A stretch of 64,000 nt of DNA from Petrosia ficiformis (taxonomy: Eukaryota > Porifera > Demospongiae > Haplosclerida > Petrosiidae): the NCBI GenBank assembly GCA_947044365.1, contig OX345641.1, positions 3,075,460 through 3,139,459 of the forward strand, given 5' to 3'. Of the stretch, positions 32,801 through 46,561 are shown in pieces; within the stretch, counting starts at the first letter, position 1, and each line of letters starts with the position of its first letter. The notes under the pieces are model-generated. The model ran no database searches. It had not been told where the DNA came from and saw nothing but the letters and a program-made list of their open reading frames with translations. A program made the translations under genes and the position numbers.

Positions 32801-35800
32801 CAATAAAATGTCATCGTACAGTACAGTAATTACTCAGTAGTTTCATTTCCACACTACAGTAGTTCAACAGTAGTTTTAACAGCAATTGCTAACATTTAAA
32901 TTCAACACCACATCAGTGAAACAGTAAATACTATATAATACTGAAAGTAGAAATAAGCTAATTACTGTTACTATATGGTGACATTTTATTGACATATACT
33001 GTAGTAAGTTCCCATTTTGATGGTGAATAAAATAACTGTGATAATAAAAACTGTAGAATATAAGGAATAGACAAATTTTCCTAATGTGACCTACCTTTTA
33101 AAAAAAGACATTTTCCCACAAATAATTTTGATGAAACACTTACGTTTAAAAGTCACTTATCATTCCTCCATTTTGTACAGGAAGTCAATGAAATTTGGTA
33201 TTTAAGAAGTGTAGTAATAATAGCTCTTCCTGGATACTAAATTTCATTGCATCCTGTACAAAATGGTGGAATTGCCTGGAATCGTTTGATCAAATTATTC
33301 TGTAACTATAGTCTGTTCGCATTCACAATGTCCTTGAAATTATAATTTGATGACTTTATATGTAATATAGTGTATAGTTTAATGTCATAAGGTTAGTACA
33401 TCATAGTACTGTAACTCAATAATGAAGCAATGGATTGAAATTTGACATACACAAAAAGAACGGGAAGGACTATTACATGAAAATGGTGCAGGTGTAAAGA
33501 TTGTTAGTCATTCCAAACTAAAGTTATGAACATTTTTCTGAGGCTGTGATGAACGTGAATGACCTTTAGTAGACAAATTACAATGGATATGTACTTAAAC
33601 ACACTGCATGTGATTCATTCCATGTCAGTATAATATAATTACCAATATAATTATGACAGTGTTTGCAAACATCAACTATTTACTTGATAAGTACATGATA
33701 ACTAATACTTGATAAGTACATGATAACTAATACTTGATAATGATAAGTACATGATAACTAATACTTGAGTGATAACTAATACTTGAGTGATAACTAATAC
33801 TTGATAAGTACATGATAACTAATACTTGATAAGTACATGGTAACTAATACTTGAGTGATAACTAATACTTGAGTGATAACTAATACTTGATAAGTACATG
33901 ATAACTAATACTTGATAAGTACATGATAACTAATACTTACTTACGATTACTATCGCCTATTATACCACGATGTGTGGGTGATTGCCATGGTAACCTTTGA
34001 TGTATCGTAGGGGAGATATATGCACATAACTACCTCCAACCAGGGCTATATCCTATACTTAAATAACACTAGAGCTATAACTTCTCTCATATAGGTTCAC
34101 TGATAAGTAGTATTGTAATAATAATACGGAGTTGTTACAAGTAGATACTTAGCAGTTTAGCAAAAACATTTCATTTAGAAATTTACTGGATGTTTCAGCT
34201 CATTAGCTAAATTCTAAAAGAGCTCAATTTATAATATTTTTAATTTTTTTATTAAACTGAATCTTCTCAAAACAATTCTTACATTATAACAATTTAGCTA
34301 CAGTGTGATATATTGCCTTGGAGATGATATTAGAATAATGCCTTTCTTCTATTATATAGGGAGTGACATTTCCTGCATCACATGCTCTGTTCAGTAAATG
34401 GGCTCCACCAGCTGAGAGAAGTAGAATGGTGACATTTGCATTTTCAGGTGACAATTTTGTTTGTTCTCTTCCTCTTTAAAAGTAATGAGGAAGTTTTTAA
34501 CTATATAGACCCAGGCTATGGACATGTATGTAAACTATGTATGTATGTATGTACGTATATATACGTATATACGTATGTACATATGTACGTATGTATGTAT
34601 GTATGTATGGTCTGTTTAAGTATTCTTCATTTCTTTCTCTGTCACCATTCATTCATTCATTGTCTAATAATAATGTTATTTTATAGGTCAGTTCATTGGT
34701 GCTGTTATTTCATTTCCATTAAGTGCTGTTCTTTGTGTGTATGGGTTCGATGGAGGCTGGCCGTCTATGTTCTATATATTTGGTTAGTTAATAGCAAACA
34801 ACTTCCTTTACTCTATTCTCTTTGACATACCTCCATTAGTCCAGCTCTGTATCCATCATTTCTCTATTAGTCCATTGTACCTCCATTAGTCCAGCTCTGT
34901 ATCCATCATTTCTCTATTAGTCCATTGTACCTCCATTAGTCCAGCTCTGTATCCATCATTTCTCTATTAGTCCATTGTACCTCCATTAGTCCAGCTCTGT
35001 ATCCATTATTTCTCTATTATTCCATTGTACCTCCATTAGTTCACCCTACGTCCATCATGCATTGCAGTTTTATATTTTATTGTATCCAATAGTCCAGTTC
35101 TATATCCATTGCACCTCTGTTAGTCCATTATATCTCCATTAGTCCAGTGCATCAGCTCATTATACCATTATTACCATTATTCCCATTATATCCATCATGT
35201 GCTTGAGAAAACCAACCATTTGGAGTCACTAATCGGTTACTACACAAAGTCGTGTTCATGCATAGATACCAAATGGCTTCCTGTACAAAATGGCATATAG
35301 TGAAGCTTTAAGTGTAAATCTTTGATGAAAATTATTTCCTTCAACCAGTCAGCAAACACAATCACATATTGCATGTGTATAATTATCATAAGTACATGTA
35401 TATATATACTTTAGTTTTTATCATTATAATTACCACTATTAACAGGTATTATTGGTATCATATGGTTCATATTCTGGTTGCTACTTGCATTTGATAGTCC
35501 TGCTACACATCCTCGTATCTCACAATCTGAAAGAAAATATATTGAAACTAGTATATCAGAAGCTAAAGTAGAAGAAATACACGTAAGAAAAGTTAATGAT
35601 ACCTGTGTTTTATTTATTTATTCTACATGCATAATATACTGCATGGTAGTAATTAAACTCCTTAACTATGCTATTCAGGTACCCACCCCATGGCTCCAGA
35701 TCTTCCTATCTCCTCCAGTGTGGGGTATTATTATAGCCCACTTCTGTGGAAATTTTGGATACTATGTTCTCCTGACTACCATGCCAACTTATTTCTCTCA

Positions 35801-37439
35801 AGCACTTGGTTTTGATTTAGGAACGGTACGAAGTGTGGTCTACATGTCTGTGTGTGTATATCATTTTATATCTATGTAGACTATATTATATGTAGTGTTA
35901 TGGTGTATATTATATTATTCTTTACTGTTAGGGACTTATATTGAATGGGATATTCTCTGCTATCCCTTTTGCATTTCAAGCTGTGGTAGTTATTATAGCA
36001 GGTCCTCTTGCTGATTTCCTTAGATCAAGATATCTCTCTACTACTGTCACAAGAAAACTATTTACATCAACTGGTGAGTTGGTAAAAGGTGTGATACTTG
36101 TGCTTCTCCTTTTATAAATTTATTTCTATAGCACTCACTTTTAGTGCTCTGTTTTTACTGTTATGTGGATATTTTGGAACATCCAAACTCATAGCTTTGA
36201 GTCTTCTATCAGCTGGTGGGGCGGTAGGAGGACTTTCACTTGCTGGACACTGTGTCAATCATATTGACTTAGCTCCTAGGTTTGCTGGAGTGCTAATGGG
36301 TATTACTAATAGTGCAGGAACTTTACCAGGAGTAATTGGACCGGTTATAGCAAAGGCAATAGTTCACTCGGTAAGTGAATGAATTTGTGTAAAAGTTTAC
36401 AATAGACCTCTCACCTAAATAAAAATGTGATTAAAGTACATGTACAATCATGATTGATTATTTGCCTCTTCAGAGTTTCATACATGATTGTTTCCTGGGA
36501 GGAAGATTGTATGGGTGGGTGTAGGCGGTGTGGAGGGATGCCTCACACCCACCATCAATAAAATTTTGAAAATTAGGTGCTCTAAGATGGATTCTGGTGG
36601 GTTACTGGCAGCTAAAAGACTATCTGGCGGATCCCAGGGCATCTCACCCCCTCTCTGTATGAAACCCTGCTCATAGCTGCTTTGTAATTATGTGAGGGAT
36701 TTTGTAATTTTTAAAATTTCCTTCAGTGAATATTACATATGTGATTTAAATACGGACTTTGTCCTGCAGAATAATTTGGGTCAAATGCTTACCTTCAATC
36801 ACTGCTATTGTGTCATTTTTTTTTACAGGAAGCAAATGAATTGGTATTCACTAAGAGCTATCATTAGGCTTCTTAGCTACCAAAGGATGTTGGCTTCCTA
36901 TACACAATGGCTGAGTAGCAAGCGATTGAAGCTAAGCATTTGACCACACATATTTAGCATCACACTGCAAAAACAAAATTGTTACAATAACAAATGTACT
37001 GGTTAGCACAGTTGCAAGGATTTAACAATTACTCAGTTTACATACATCTAATTACATAGTTCCATTTTACTAAATATATTGAAATACGTAAAAGATATAT
37101 ATGTATCAATTATAATCAATTAGCATGTCTAATATCTCATGTTAGATGCACAAGGTAAGCCCAAAATAATTTCATTAAAATCTTATGTACTTCTTTGTAT
37201 ATCTATTAGACTAGATAAGGAAATTAAAATTGCGGTTTATAATAACATATATATCACCATGCAGTCAACACGACCAATTAAAATACAAGTTCCCGTACAA
37301 ACCTAAGTTATATTAATAATTTTATTTTTGCAGTCAGGACAAGGTTTCTTTTTATAAATTTAGTCACGTAAATATAAAGTCCTTATAAGCCCTGTGGAAT
37401 GTATATCCAACAAATGGCAAAATTGTATATACATGTAAT

Positions 37440-37493
<54 letters not shown>

Positions 37494-38032
37494 ATAGTTG
37501 ACAGAAACATCAAAGAGCCGACAGGGCGTATATATGGCATATATCCCTGACCACAGGGCAGTTATACAACCGCAGGGAAGTTATACAACCACATCAAAGT
37601 TCTTTCACGAGTACAGCAGGGATATATGCCATATATCATCCCTGGTATGACGTCATGCACATGCGCAGTCGATCTAGTCACCAAACGTCAACAGAGAATG
37701 AAGGCTATGTCGACAAGTAAACACACAAAAGAAGCTCTCTTTGTCTCATAAAAAAAAAGAACCAATAGATGGGCGTTTCTCCCAAGAACTATTCGCCCCA
37801 TATCGCTGAAAGTGTAAGGTGTGTTAGCCTGTTACTCGTGTCCATTGTCCTGTTCTTCTTTGATGTTTCTGTTAGCTATAGAATATATTATATGTACCAT
37901 GGCTTCTCGGTATATATGGTGAATATAAGACCCTCGCACCTCGATATTGGCCCTCGGCTTCGCCTCGGGCCAATATCTCGGTGCTCGGGTCTTATATTCG
38001 CCATATATCCCTCGAAGCCATGGTATATATAT

Positions 38033-38083
<51 letters not shown>

Positions 38084-38723
38084 ATCTGTATCAAATCATG
38101 ATCAATATTAGCAGTATACAGTATTATGATCAATCAGTTGCTTAGTGTACAAATCAGTCTGTATCAAATCATGATCAATATTAGCAGTATACAGTATTAT
38201 GATCAATCAGTTGCTTAGTGTACAAATCAGTCTGTATCAAATCATGATCAATATTAGCAGTATACAGTATTATGATCAATCAGTTGCTTAGTGTACAAAT
38301 CAGTCTGTACCAAATCATGATCAATATTAGCAGTATACAGTATTATGATCAATCAGTTGCTTAGTGTACAAATCAGTCTGTATATAATATGTTGTAAAGA
38401 CTTAATTAATTATAAAAACGTGCAGTGGAGGTTGAGAACAAATGATATTAGTTGCAATTATTATCAAATTATTTTTCTGTCTTAAGCAACATGCAACAAG
38501 AGAGGTATATATTGATGAATGGAGGGAAGTCTTTATCATTGCAGCAGAGATTTATTTATTTGGAGCAATCATATATGCTATCCTTGCTGATGGTAAGAAA
38601 CAATGGTGGGCAGAAGGAGTTAAATGGAACAAGGGTAAATCTGTTCATCTTCATGAACCAACAGAAAATGAACACCTGACAAAAAATCATGAAAATGGTT
38701 TCACTAGTAGTATTCAATCATAA
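29852..38723 (+). CDS. SLC17 sialin-like anion transporter, copy C
   Basis: Exons: 29852-30103, 30334-30361, 31195-31394, 34360-34447, 34687-34782, 35446-35582, 35679-35825, 35932-36073, 36132-36370, 38487-38723; 521 aa. Intron positions and phases equal those of A and B, but exon 6 is 6 nt shorter (137), as in D and E. Features: EKDYLL dileucine motif; [37 protein letters not shown] (TM2); [13 protein letters not shown] and [10 protein letters not shown] (TM4); [15 protein letters not shown] (TM10-11). Sequons NDT and NWT lie in the first luminal loop. TM2 has AAFFCGY where A/B have SSFFYGY, a subgroup difference near the substrate path. The tail is short, ending FTSSIQS. Intron 3 is about 3 kb and intron 9 about 2.1 kb, both filled with repeats. 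All splice sites are canonical. Confidence 0.93.
33684..33948. repeat. Tandem repeat, about 25-bp unit
   Basis: Roughly ten units built from TACTTGATAAGTACATGATAACTAA, some shortened to ACTTGAGTGATAACTAATAC. It lies in intron 3 of SLC17 copy C. Confidence 0.9.
34826..35045. repeat. Tandem repeat, about 51-bp unit
   Basis: Four units beginning TACCTCCATTAGTCCAGCTC and ending in TCTCTATTAGTCCATTG; the last is diverged. It lies in intron 5 of SLC17 copy C. Confidence 0.9.
37446..37492. repeat. (TA)n microsatellite
   Basis: A near-perfect AT dinucleotide run in intron 9 of copy C. Another lies at about 38034-38082, right after the large hairpin, and a shorter one at about 7993-8022 in copy B. 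Confidence 0.95.
37895..38025. repeat. 131-bp hairpin element in intron 9 of copy C
   Basis: Starts TACCATGGCTTCTCGGTATA and ends with the near inverse (TATATCCCTCGAAGCCATGG), with further pairing blocks AATATAAGACCC/GGGTCTTATATT and ATATTGGCCC/GGGCCAATAT. The centre is CGGCTTCGCC. It is flanked by TA repeats. A related hairpin lies in intron 9 of copy E (62839-62972). Confidence 0.85.
38083..38385. repeat. Tandem repeat, about 73-bp unit
   Basis: Four near-identical units containing CTGTATCAAATCATGATCAA, AGCAGTATACAGTATTATGA and TCAGTTGCTTAGTGTACAAA, in intron 9 of copy C, ending about 100 bp before exon 10. Confidence 0.95.
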
Positions 38724-39528
38724 TTATTTGAAAAACAATCTATTTTTAATTTTATTTTGTTATTTTATTTGTGTATTAAAATGTGCTTTAGGATTTGTAA
38801 TATATATAGTTATAAATTATATTCCTTTTCTGCACTATGCAGATTGTTAGTTTGACATGCCTTTATGAATTCATGAATTGTGATGCAATTAGGCTAATCC
38901 TGTGATAATCAACAAACCTTTTTAACTGTACATAATATTGTTCACAATCATTATTATTATTTGTAAATATTTTTCTTACTACATATTATATACATTCTCT
39001 AATAATTATTAATTCTTCGTACCTGTTTTCTTGTTGTCTGTGCACTCCGTCTTCTCATTTTTTCATCACTTAAGTAGCTGCGTTTGATGGTGTTGGAGAC
39101 AATGGTCATGAAGTATGTCAATTGATGTCAGTATTTGTTAAAACTAATATAATGGTTATAATTATCATTTTGTAGCTAGAATATGTTCAACAAAAAGGTC
39201 TTCCTTAGATTAAAAAATACATACATGCATCATGTTTATGATAAGGAGGAAACAAAATAAGAATGTGCACCAGCATGAAGTGCAGGAATTATGTCTGCAA
39301 TCATTCTCTACCATGCTGCATGGAGTATAATCGCTGCAGTACTCTTCGATACAATGCATCATGTGTACTTAAGATAGTTTCAGTTGTGCAATGCTACTGC
39401 ATCATATCTATGACACTCAGGCTTATTTATATCATATCACTAATATCAGAACTGTAATCTGCAGTAACAACCTGGAATGCCATAACCACACCTCAGGAGC
39501 TCTGAGGGTGTGTCTATTATTCATGACA
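38724..39528. promoter_or_regulatory. Intergenic region between copies C and D
   Basis: About 800 bp without an exon. Just before the copy D ATG an imperfect palindrome ACCACACCTCAGGAGCTCTG/AGGGTGTGT (39485-39514) again pairs a CCACACC box with its inverse. This is the clearest regulatory candidate here; no TATA box is evident. Confidence 0.45.
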
Positions 39529-41745
39529 ATGTCCTCTTTTAGAAAAGAGAATTTGACAGAAAGAGATCATCTACTCAACTCTTCTATAAGCGACAAAGAT
39601 AAGGAAACTAGATTAAGTTGGCTCACTAAGCTATGGAGAACTAATTGCTGCCCATGGATAAAATGTCGAGTTGTAATAACTATCATGTGTTTTCTAGGAT
39701 TCTGTAATGTCTATGCACTTCGTGTTAATCTCTCACTTGCTATAGTTGTCATGGTGAATGATACAGAAGCAGTTTCACAACCTCATAAGGTAGGTGGTTG
39801 TAAGACTCATGAATTTAAACTAAACAAATTAAGGATGATACAATATCAAATTAGCAGTTCCATAATAGCTGCTGTACTCGGGTATAGAATACCTACAATA
39901 TAAGATAAGGGAAATAATTGCTTTAATATGTTAACTTTCTTAATTAATGATACTGCTAAGTTTAACTGTTAAGTATATAGTACCATTCCTACTTACTCCA
40001 CACGCCACTTTGATGAATTCCATGTTCCCTAAGGCTTAAACTTATGTTGATCACTTCATGATTTTCCAGCTAATGATGTTTAGACTAATGCAGAGATAAT
40101 TTTTATGACTTGCAGTTTCTGTTGGTCTTATTACAAAGATATTTTTAATTTATTTTTTTACATTTCTAGTCAATGATCTCTATTATAGTGATGTAAATTA
40201 ATTACCGTTTTAATTACTATTTCTGATTTATGTAGATTTTTGACTGGAATCACACAGAACAAGGTACATGTATATGTATATAGATTGAGTTATATTACAA
40301 TAACCTGCATAATTACAATAAGCAAGTGGAGAAAAATAAGGAAGTCATTGAAAATTATTTGTACCACAGTGAGCAAGGCAACAAAGAAAAAACGTTTCCT
40401 CTGCTAATACAATACTTTAACTATTCGCAAAAAGTTCTGTTTTGAAAGTACAATTATACGCATTTACATACTTTCAATCATCTGTTTTATGGAGAAAATT
40501 TCCTCCTCAAATGTCATGTAAAAGTCATGTAAAAGTATGTAGTAATTTCAGCTGATGATTCTTGTAATTTATGCATGAAGTCTTAAAGAAGACTATTGTG
40601 TATGCAGATGGACCAAATACATAACTACATAACTCCAGGAATGCATGAAGGCCAAGTATGGATGGTTTATCAAATAAGTTCATTCCATCTGGGTTGCTAT
40701 AATACGTGTATTATACTGTATTATGGATTTCCAAGTTATTTTGTGCCTTCAATGGCATATAGGTATTAATCGTAAATACTAAATTCTATAGGTTGGCTCT
40801 TAGCTGCTTTCTTTTGTGGTTATATCCTTACTCAAGTACCTGGAGGATGGCTGGCACAAAGGTTTGGAGGGAAGTATATATTTGGAGTTGGGGTTGTCAT
40901 GACAGCAGTATTGACTCTTGTGACCCCACTAGCAGCTTATATTAGTGTGTGGTGTTTAGTTGGAGTGAGGATTCTAGAAGGAATATTTGAGGTGAGAGGA
41001 AGATACATCATTGTTTAGTGTTTTTGATAAGCTCACATGGCGCACCATTGGCCCAAAGAGCTTCTTATTTAGCACTGCACAGTTCTTTCTTTGGGCAAGT
41101 GGCACAGTTAATTATGATTATATTGTCAGTAACAGCATTAACTCTTTGTTAATTGGCTCAAGATGTATTCCCAATGGCGGACCCACTAACCATTACTGAG
41201 CCAATCTGGCCCATTTTTTAAAACATATCAAAAACTGTGTCATTGTTGTTCTTGTCCAAGTGTGAGGTGAAGCTAATTATAAGCCACGCACATAAATGTG
41301 AGATACTGCAAGACACCAAATAGTACAGTGAAACCTGATTTGTTGTTTTTATCTAATTTGTTTGGTTATATCAACTTTGTTTGCTTTACAGCATCTCTTA
41401 CAATATCATCATGTTTGTAATGGAAAATACATTATATTATTGTTCCTACTTGAAAGTACAGCTGTACAATCCATTAGGAACATAATGGTTGCTAATGCAT
41501 GTACATCATAACCACACTTAGCATGTTCAAGTACAAATGTATACATGTATATATATATCCATTAGGAACACTATGCATATCTTTATAGCTGCCTACAGGC
41601 CGAATGTCTGCATTCTGTTCACTACATTGATATAGCTACTTGAACTGAAATAGTTTGTATTGTTAGCATAATGTTTAGAAACATGATAGATGGATAAGGT
41701 GAATGGAAATGTGAAGTGATAGATAGATAGATGGATAGATAGATG

Positions 41746-41776
<31 letters not shown>

Positions 41777-44700
41777 TATAGATAAATAGCTAGATAGATA
41801 GATAGATAAATAGATGGATAGATAGATAGACAGATAGATAGATAGATAGATGGATAGATAGATAGATAGATGGATAGACAGTATATTTTATAATCAAGCT
41901 CAAGTACAACTGATCACAAAATCACTCAATATATAGTCTTAGGAATATTATAGAAGTATCAGTGAATGCATGTGCTTTAGAATGTTCTAGACACAGGATA
42001 TTAACAATACTTTATACTAATTAACAGTCCCCTGTTACACTGATAATCAAACTATTTGATTGAAACAACTACTATTTCTTTGATGGCCCACAGGGCCATC
42101 CTTATAATTGCTTTTCGTGTAGTTTAATGTATGCAAATTCATATACCTAGCATGCTAGCAATAGGTGTAGAAATGATTTAACAAACAAACACTCATTCTG
42201 GGGCTTGGAATATGTCACTGGCTGTAGTTACACTTATTTTTTCAGGCTCCAGCTTTCGAGTACACAGAAAGGTAGAGAGACACTAGTGCCATTGATACAT
42301 AGCCATCACAAAACAATTATAGAGATATTTTTTTCTCAATATATCTTGTTACAATGTACTTCAACTGGTGATTGATTTTAATTATATACAAAGTATTTAT
42401 GGCATCACTATATCACACGAACCACTTTCATATAGCAACCATACATAAGTATAGCTAGAGGAAACAGAAATCATACTACTATTGTGGGTTGTTATATGAA
42501 AGTGGTTAGTTTAATTTAATTTTGTTGCTAAGATACCATCCCAATCTTGTTCATGTGCTTTTTTGGATTTGATGTTCTTTCATTTTATTTTGAAACATAT
42601 AATCTTTATTATTACTATTACTATTATCTATTACTATCACCTCATGTCTAATGTCAACATCATGGATGTAGCCATAACAATCTGTGCGACAAACTGCATG
42701 TAAATTGATAAGATACCCAATTTATTGATTAGTATACTATAGAATAGCTATTCTATAGTATACTAATCAATAAATTAGCTATTTAAACAATTTACATGTA
42801 TTTTTGCAGTATTCACGTAACCATAACAACCTACATGACCAACTAAATTTAAAGTTACATTGCAACTGTATCACATGACCTATTATGTAGGTATTCAAAA
42901 TGTGGGAGAGCATCATTGCTCCTGTGTCTAATGTATTGGACATATGTAACCCAATTTGGGAATACCACACATGTGGCAGATAATAATTTTGAATAAATGC
43001 TTACCTTCAAACACTCAGGAAGCCCCAATTTATTCTGTTATCCAGCAAGACTAGTTAAATCTCCTCCTAGCTACTAAATTTAGTTAGCTTGCTGTATAAA
43101 ATGGTCAAATAGCAAGTGCTGGAAGATAATCATTTGTTCAAAATTATTATTCACCACATCTGTGGTTTTCCCGAATTGGGTCACATGATTCAGTTCTTAC
43201 TAGTATTCTATACATACATTATTTTATATAGGGAGTGACATTTCCTGCGGCACATGCTCTTTTTAGTAAATGGGCTCCACCCGCTGAGAGAAGCAGAGTG
43301 GTTACATTTGCATTTTCAGGTGAGATTTCTTTTTCATTGCTCTTTTCCAGTTGTGCATTCTGTCCTACTCTTCCTTCAAAATCTAATTACCCAATCTCTA
43401 TCTCCTCTCACCTTTTGTACTCTTGGCCTGCTGTAGGTATATCATTATGTTTTCACTTCATTTCTCTATCTTTATACTTCTTTCTCATCTATTGTCTATG
43501 AATCATTTCTATTACTATACTCCCGTTAACAAGTCCTAGTTTGATGGGCACTCTTTTTTTTTTAAAAAAGGCAGTGTAGCGTAGTGGTTAGAGCTTGAAC
43601 CTCCTGATCAAATGGTCAGTGGTTCAGGTTCAGCTACGGTCATGTTGTTTCCTGAAAAGAGAGTGTCTGTTTTTCTGTGGACTTCATTGCTTCTATTACT
43701 CTGTTGTAGGTCAATATGTTGGCACAGTTATTTCATTTCCATTAAGTGCTCTTCTCAGTGTGTATGGGTTCGATGGAGGCTGGCCTTCTGTATTTTATAT
43801 ATTTGGTTAGTTATTTAATTATGACTACCTTCATCACTCAATTTATCACTGTAAAAATTATTTTGTTTTTTTAAAATCTACATGTATAATGGCTACTGCA
43901 GTAATGACCATGATTGTTAATAGTCATCCATCTTAAATTTGTTGATGCCATAGAATAATTATCTTGCATGCTGACGAGTTAATTTATGCTATAATTATGG
44001 GCAGGGTGTTGCATAAGAAACTTTTGTCAGCTTTATAACTTTCGAAATATACATGTTCAAAAATGCTAACTTGCTTTGTTGGAAAGAAGAGTTGTTAAGA
44101 TAACCAGTGATGTAAACCTCATGCTTTGTTAGATGGAGAAAGAGTCGGAAGACTGAAAGAAGCCATGCCTACCTGATTTCTTCCTTTTTGATAGGTTCTA
44201 GTATGGTAGAGAAAATTTTAGCGAGTGTTCGTTCTTGCTACTTCGGAGGTGTGTATATACTCCACGTATGGAAGTCCAGGAGTGTCCAGTTCTGGAGGTA
44301 CAGCAGGGTCACACACATACATTTTTCCAAACCATTTATAGTAACCCTCCCGAAGGGAGAGGGTCAATTAATAAGCACTTCCATATGACTTAACATATTG
44401 AGTATGTACTATGTATCTTACTAATTCTGTCTGTGGCTACTTAATTATGTAAACATAAACAGAGGTATTTAGATTCATTGTGGCAAAGTTGAGTAACTCC
44501 ATCTAAGTGGAATCGTCTGACTGTAACAGGAGAGGAGAAAACAGGATGGCAGAGGTGGCTCTAGCCCCATTAAAATCTGCATTGGGGGGCTGGGTCCCCC
44601 ACTTTAGTAGCTAAATAATTATAATGTACTTCATAATAATAATTATTATAATAGTACAATGCATTACTGATTTTAGCTCTCAGATTACACCAGAAGCATG

Positions 44701-46527
44701 CCTACACGTTCTTGTATGTACCCCCAACAGACATTCTTTAGCCCCTCTATTTCATAACTGTCTGTGTTATATAGTTATCTATATCTACTAGTTCATCATC
44801 AGATAATCCAATTGTAGAACTTCATATATGTGACCCAATTTGGGAAAACCACACTTATGGCACATAATAATTTTGAGCAAACGCCTACCTTCAAATACTT
44901 GCTATTCAGCTATTTTATACAGGAATCCAATGAAATGTGATAACAAGCAGGAGCATTAATTGGTCTTGCTGGATAACATTAAATTGACTTCCTGTGCACA
45001 ATGACAGATTAGCGAGTGTTTAAAAACAAGTGTTTATTATGTGCCACAAGTGTGGTTTTCTCAATTTGGGTCACATAATGCATGCGCTCCTTCCATCATC
45101 TGTTCTGTTTCAAACTATTAATTATTAACAGGTACTGTTGGTATCATTTGATTCATATTGCATGTGTATAGGTACATGTATATATATATACTTTAGTTTT
45201 TATCATTATAATTACCACTATTAACAGGTATTATTGGTATCATATGGTTCATATTCTGGTTGCTACTTGCATTTGATAGTCCTGCTACACATCCTCGTAT
45301 CTCACAATCTGAAAGAGAATATATTGAAACTAGTATATCAGAAGCTAAAGTAGAAAGAATACACGTAAGAAAAGTATTTATGTTATAACTTTAGCTATAG
45401 ATTATAGTGTTCTTCCCAGACTGTTTACCCATTATATACTTAATTCTGTCTCAGTAGCCCCCCCCCCCCCCCCCCCCCAGTGGACATTGTACAACATTGT
45501 CTGATAAATCTAGTGAATGTCTGGTAAATTGAAACTAAACTGTATATGAGAAAGAGGACAAGAGTGGTGAAAATAGGTCAAAATGTCTGGTATAGTCGGC
45601 TCAATATGTCCACACCCCTGCAGTAGCCTATATATACATTATCTGAGAGGTGGTTGATTTATCTAAAAGGCGGTTAGTCCCAATCAGTGCTAACCAGTGT
45701 GAACAGAATGCTGGATTTATAGCATGTAATGTGTACATCAACCTACAATTAATGATCCCACCACCTTATTAAAATGATTGTGAGGAGGAGAAGTATCAAG
45801 TAGCCTGGAAACACATGTGTACAAGCTAAAGTACCCCTTTTCCACTTAATAGTTAGATACTTACAGTTTGCACATATGTATAATGACGATATTTGTACTA
45901 TTGCGTTTGGTAAATAGAAAGACAAACTTTAAATTTTAATTTCAATGAGTGATTGATGTGCTCATACATTGACCATATAGGCCAGTTTATAAGCAGACTG
46001 CAAGTTATGTGGAAATATTGATGGACATTTTGATCTATTCTCACCACTCGTATCCTGCTTCATATACATGAATGCTTTATATTATAGTTCAGTAACACAA
46101 CAACTGTTACACGAAGAAGTTCATACCCTTAGAAATGCTAATAATTGTATTCTTTATTCTTTGCCCTCTATTTATATAAGCATTAATACATTACACATCT
46201 AGTTCAGATTGCTTTGTCATAAAATCACTTAATAAAAGATTCTCTGTCGCAGCAATAGTAAAATAAATAAGATAATTATCATCATTACAAATTATTCATT
46301 GTACTGCGTATGCAAGTATTGATTAACAATGTTATTTCAGGTACCCACCCCTTGGCTTCAAATCTTCCTATCTCCTCCGGTATGGGCTATTGCTACAGCC
46401 AACTTCTGTTCAAATTTTGGATTCTATGTTCTCTTGACTACCATGCCAACTTATTTCTCTCAAGCACTTGGTTTTAATTTAGGAAAGGTAAGTATATATG
46501 TATGTCATACGTATGTATGTATGTATG

Positions 46528-46561
<34 letters not shown>

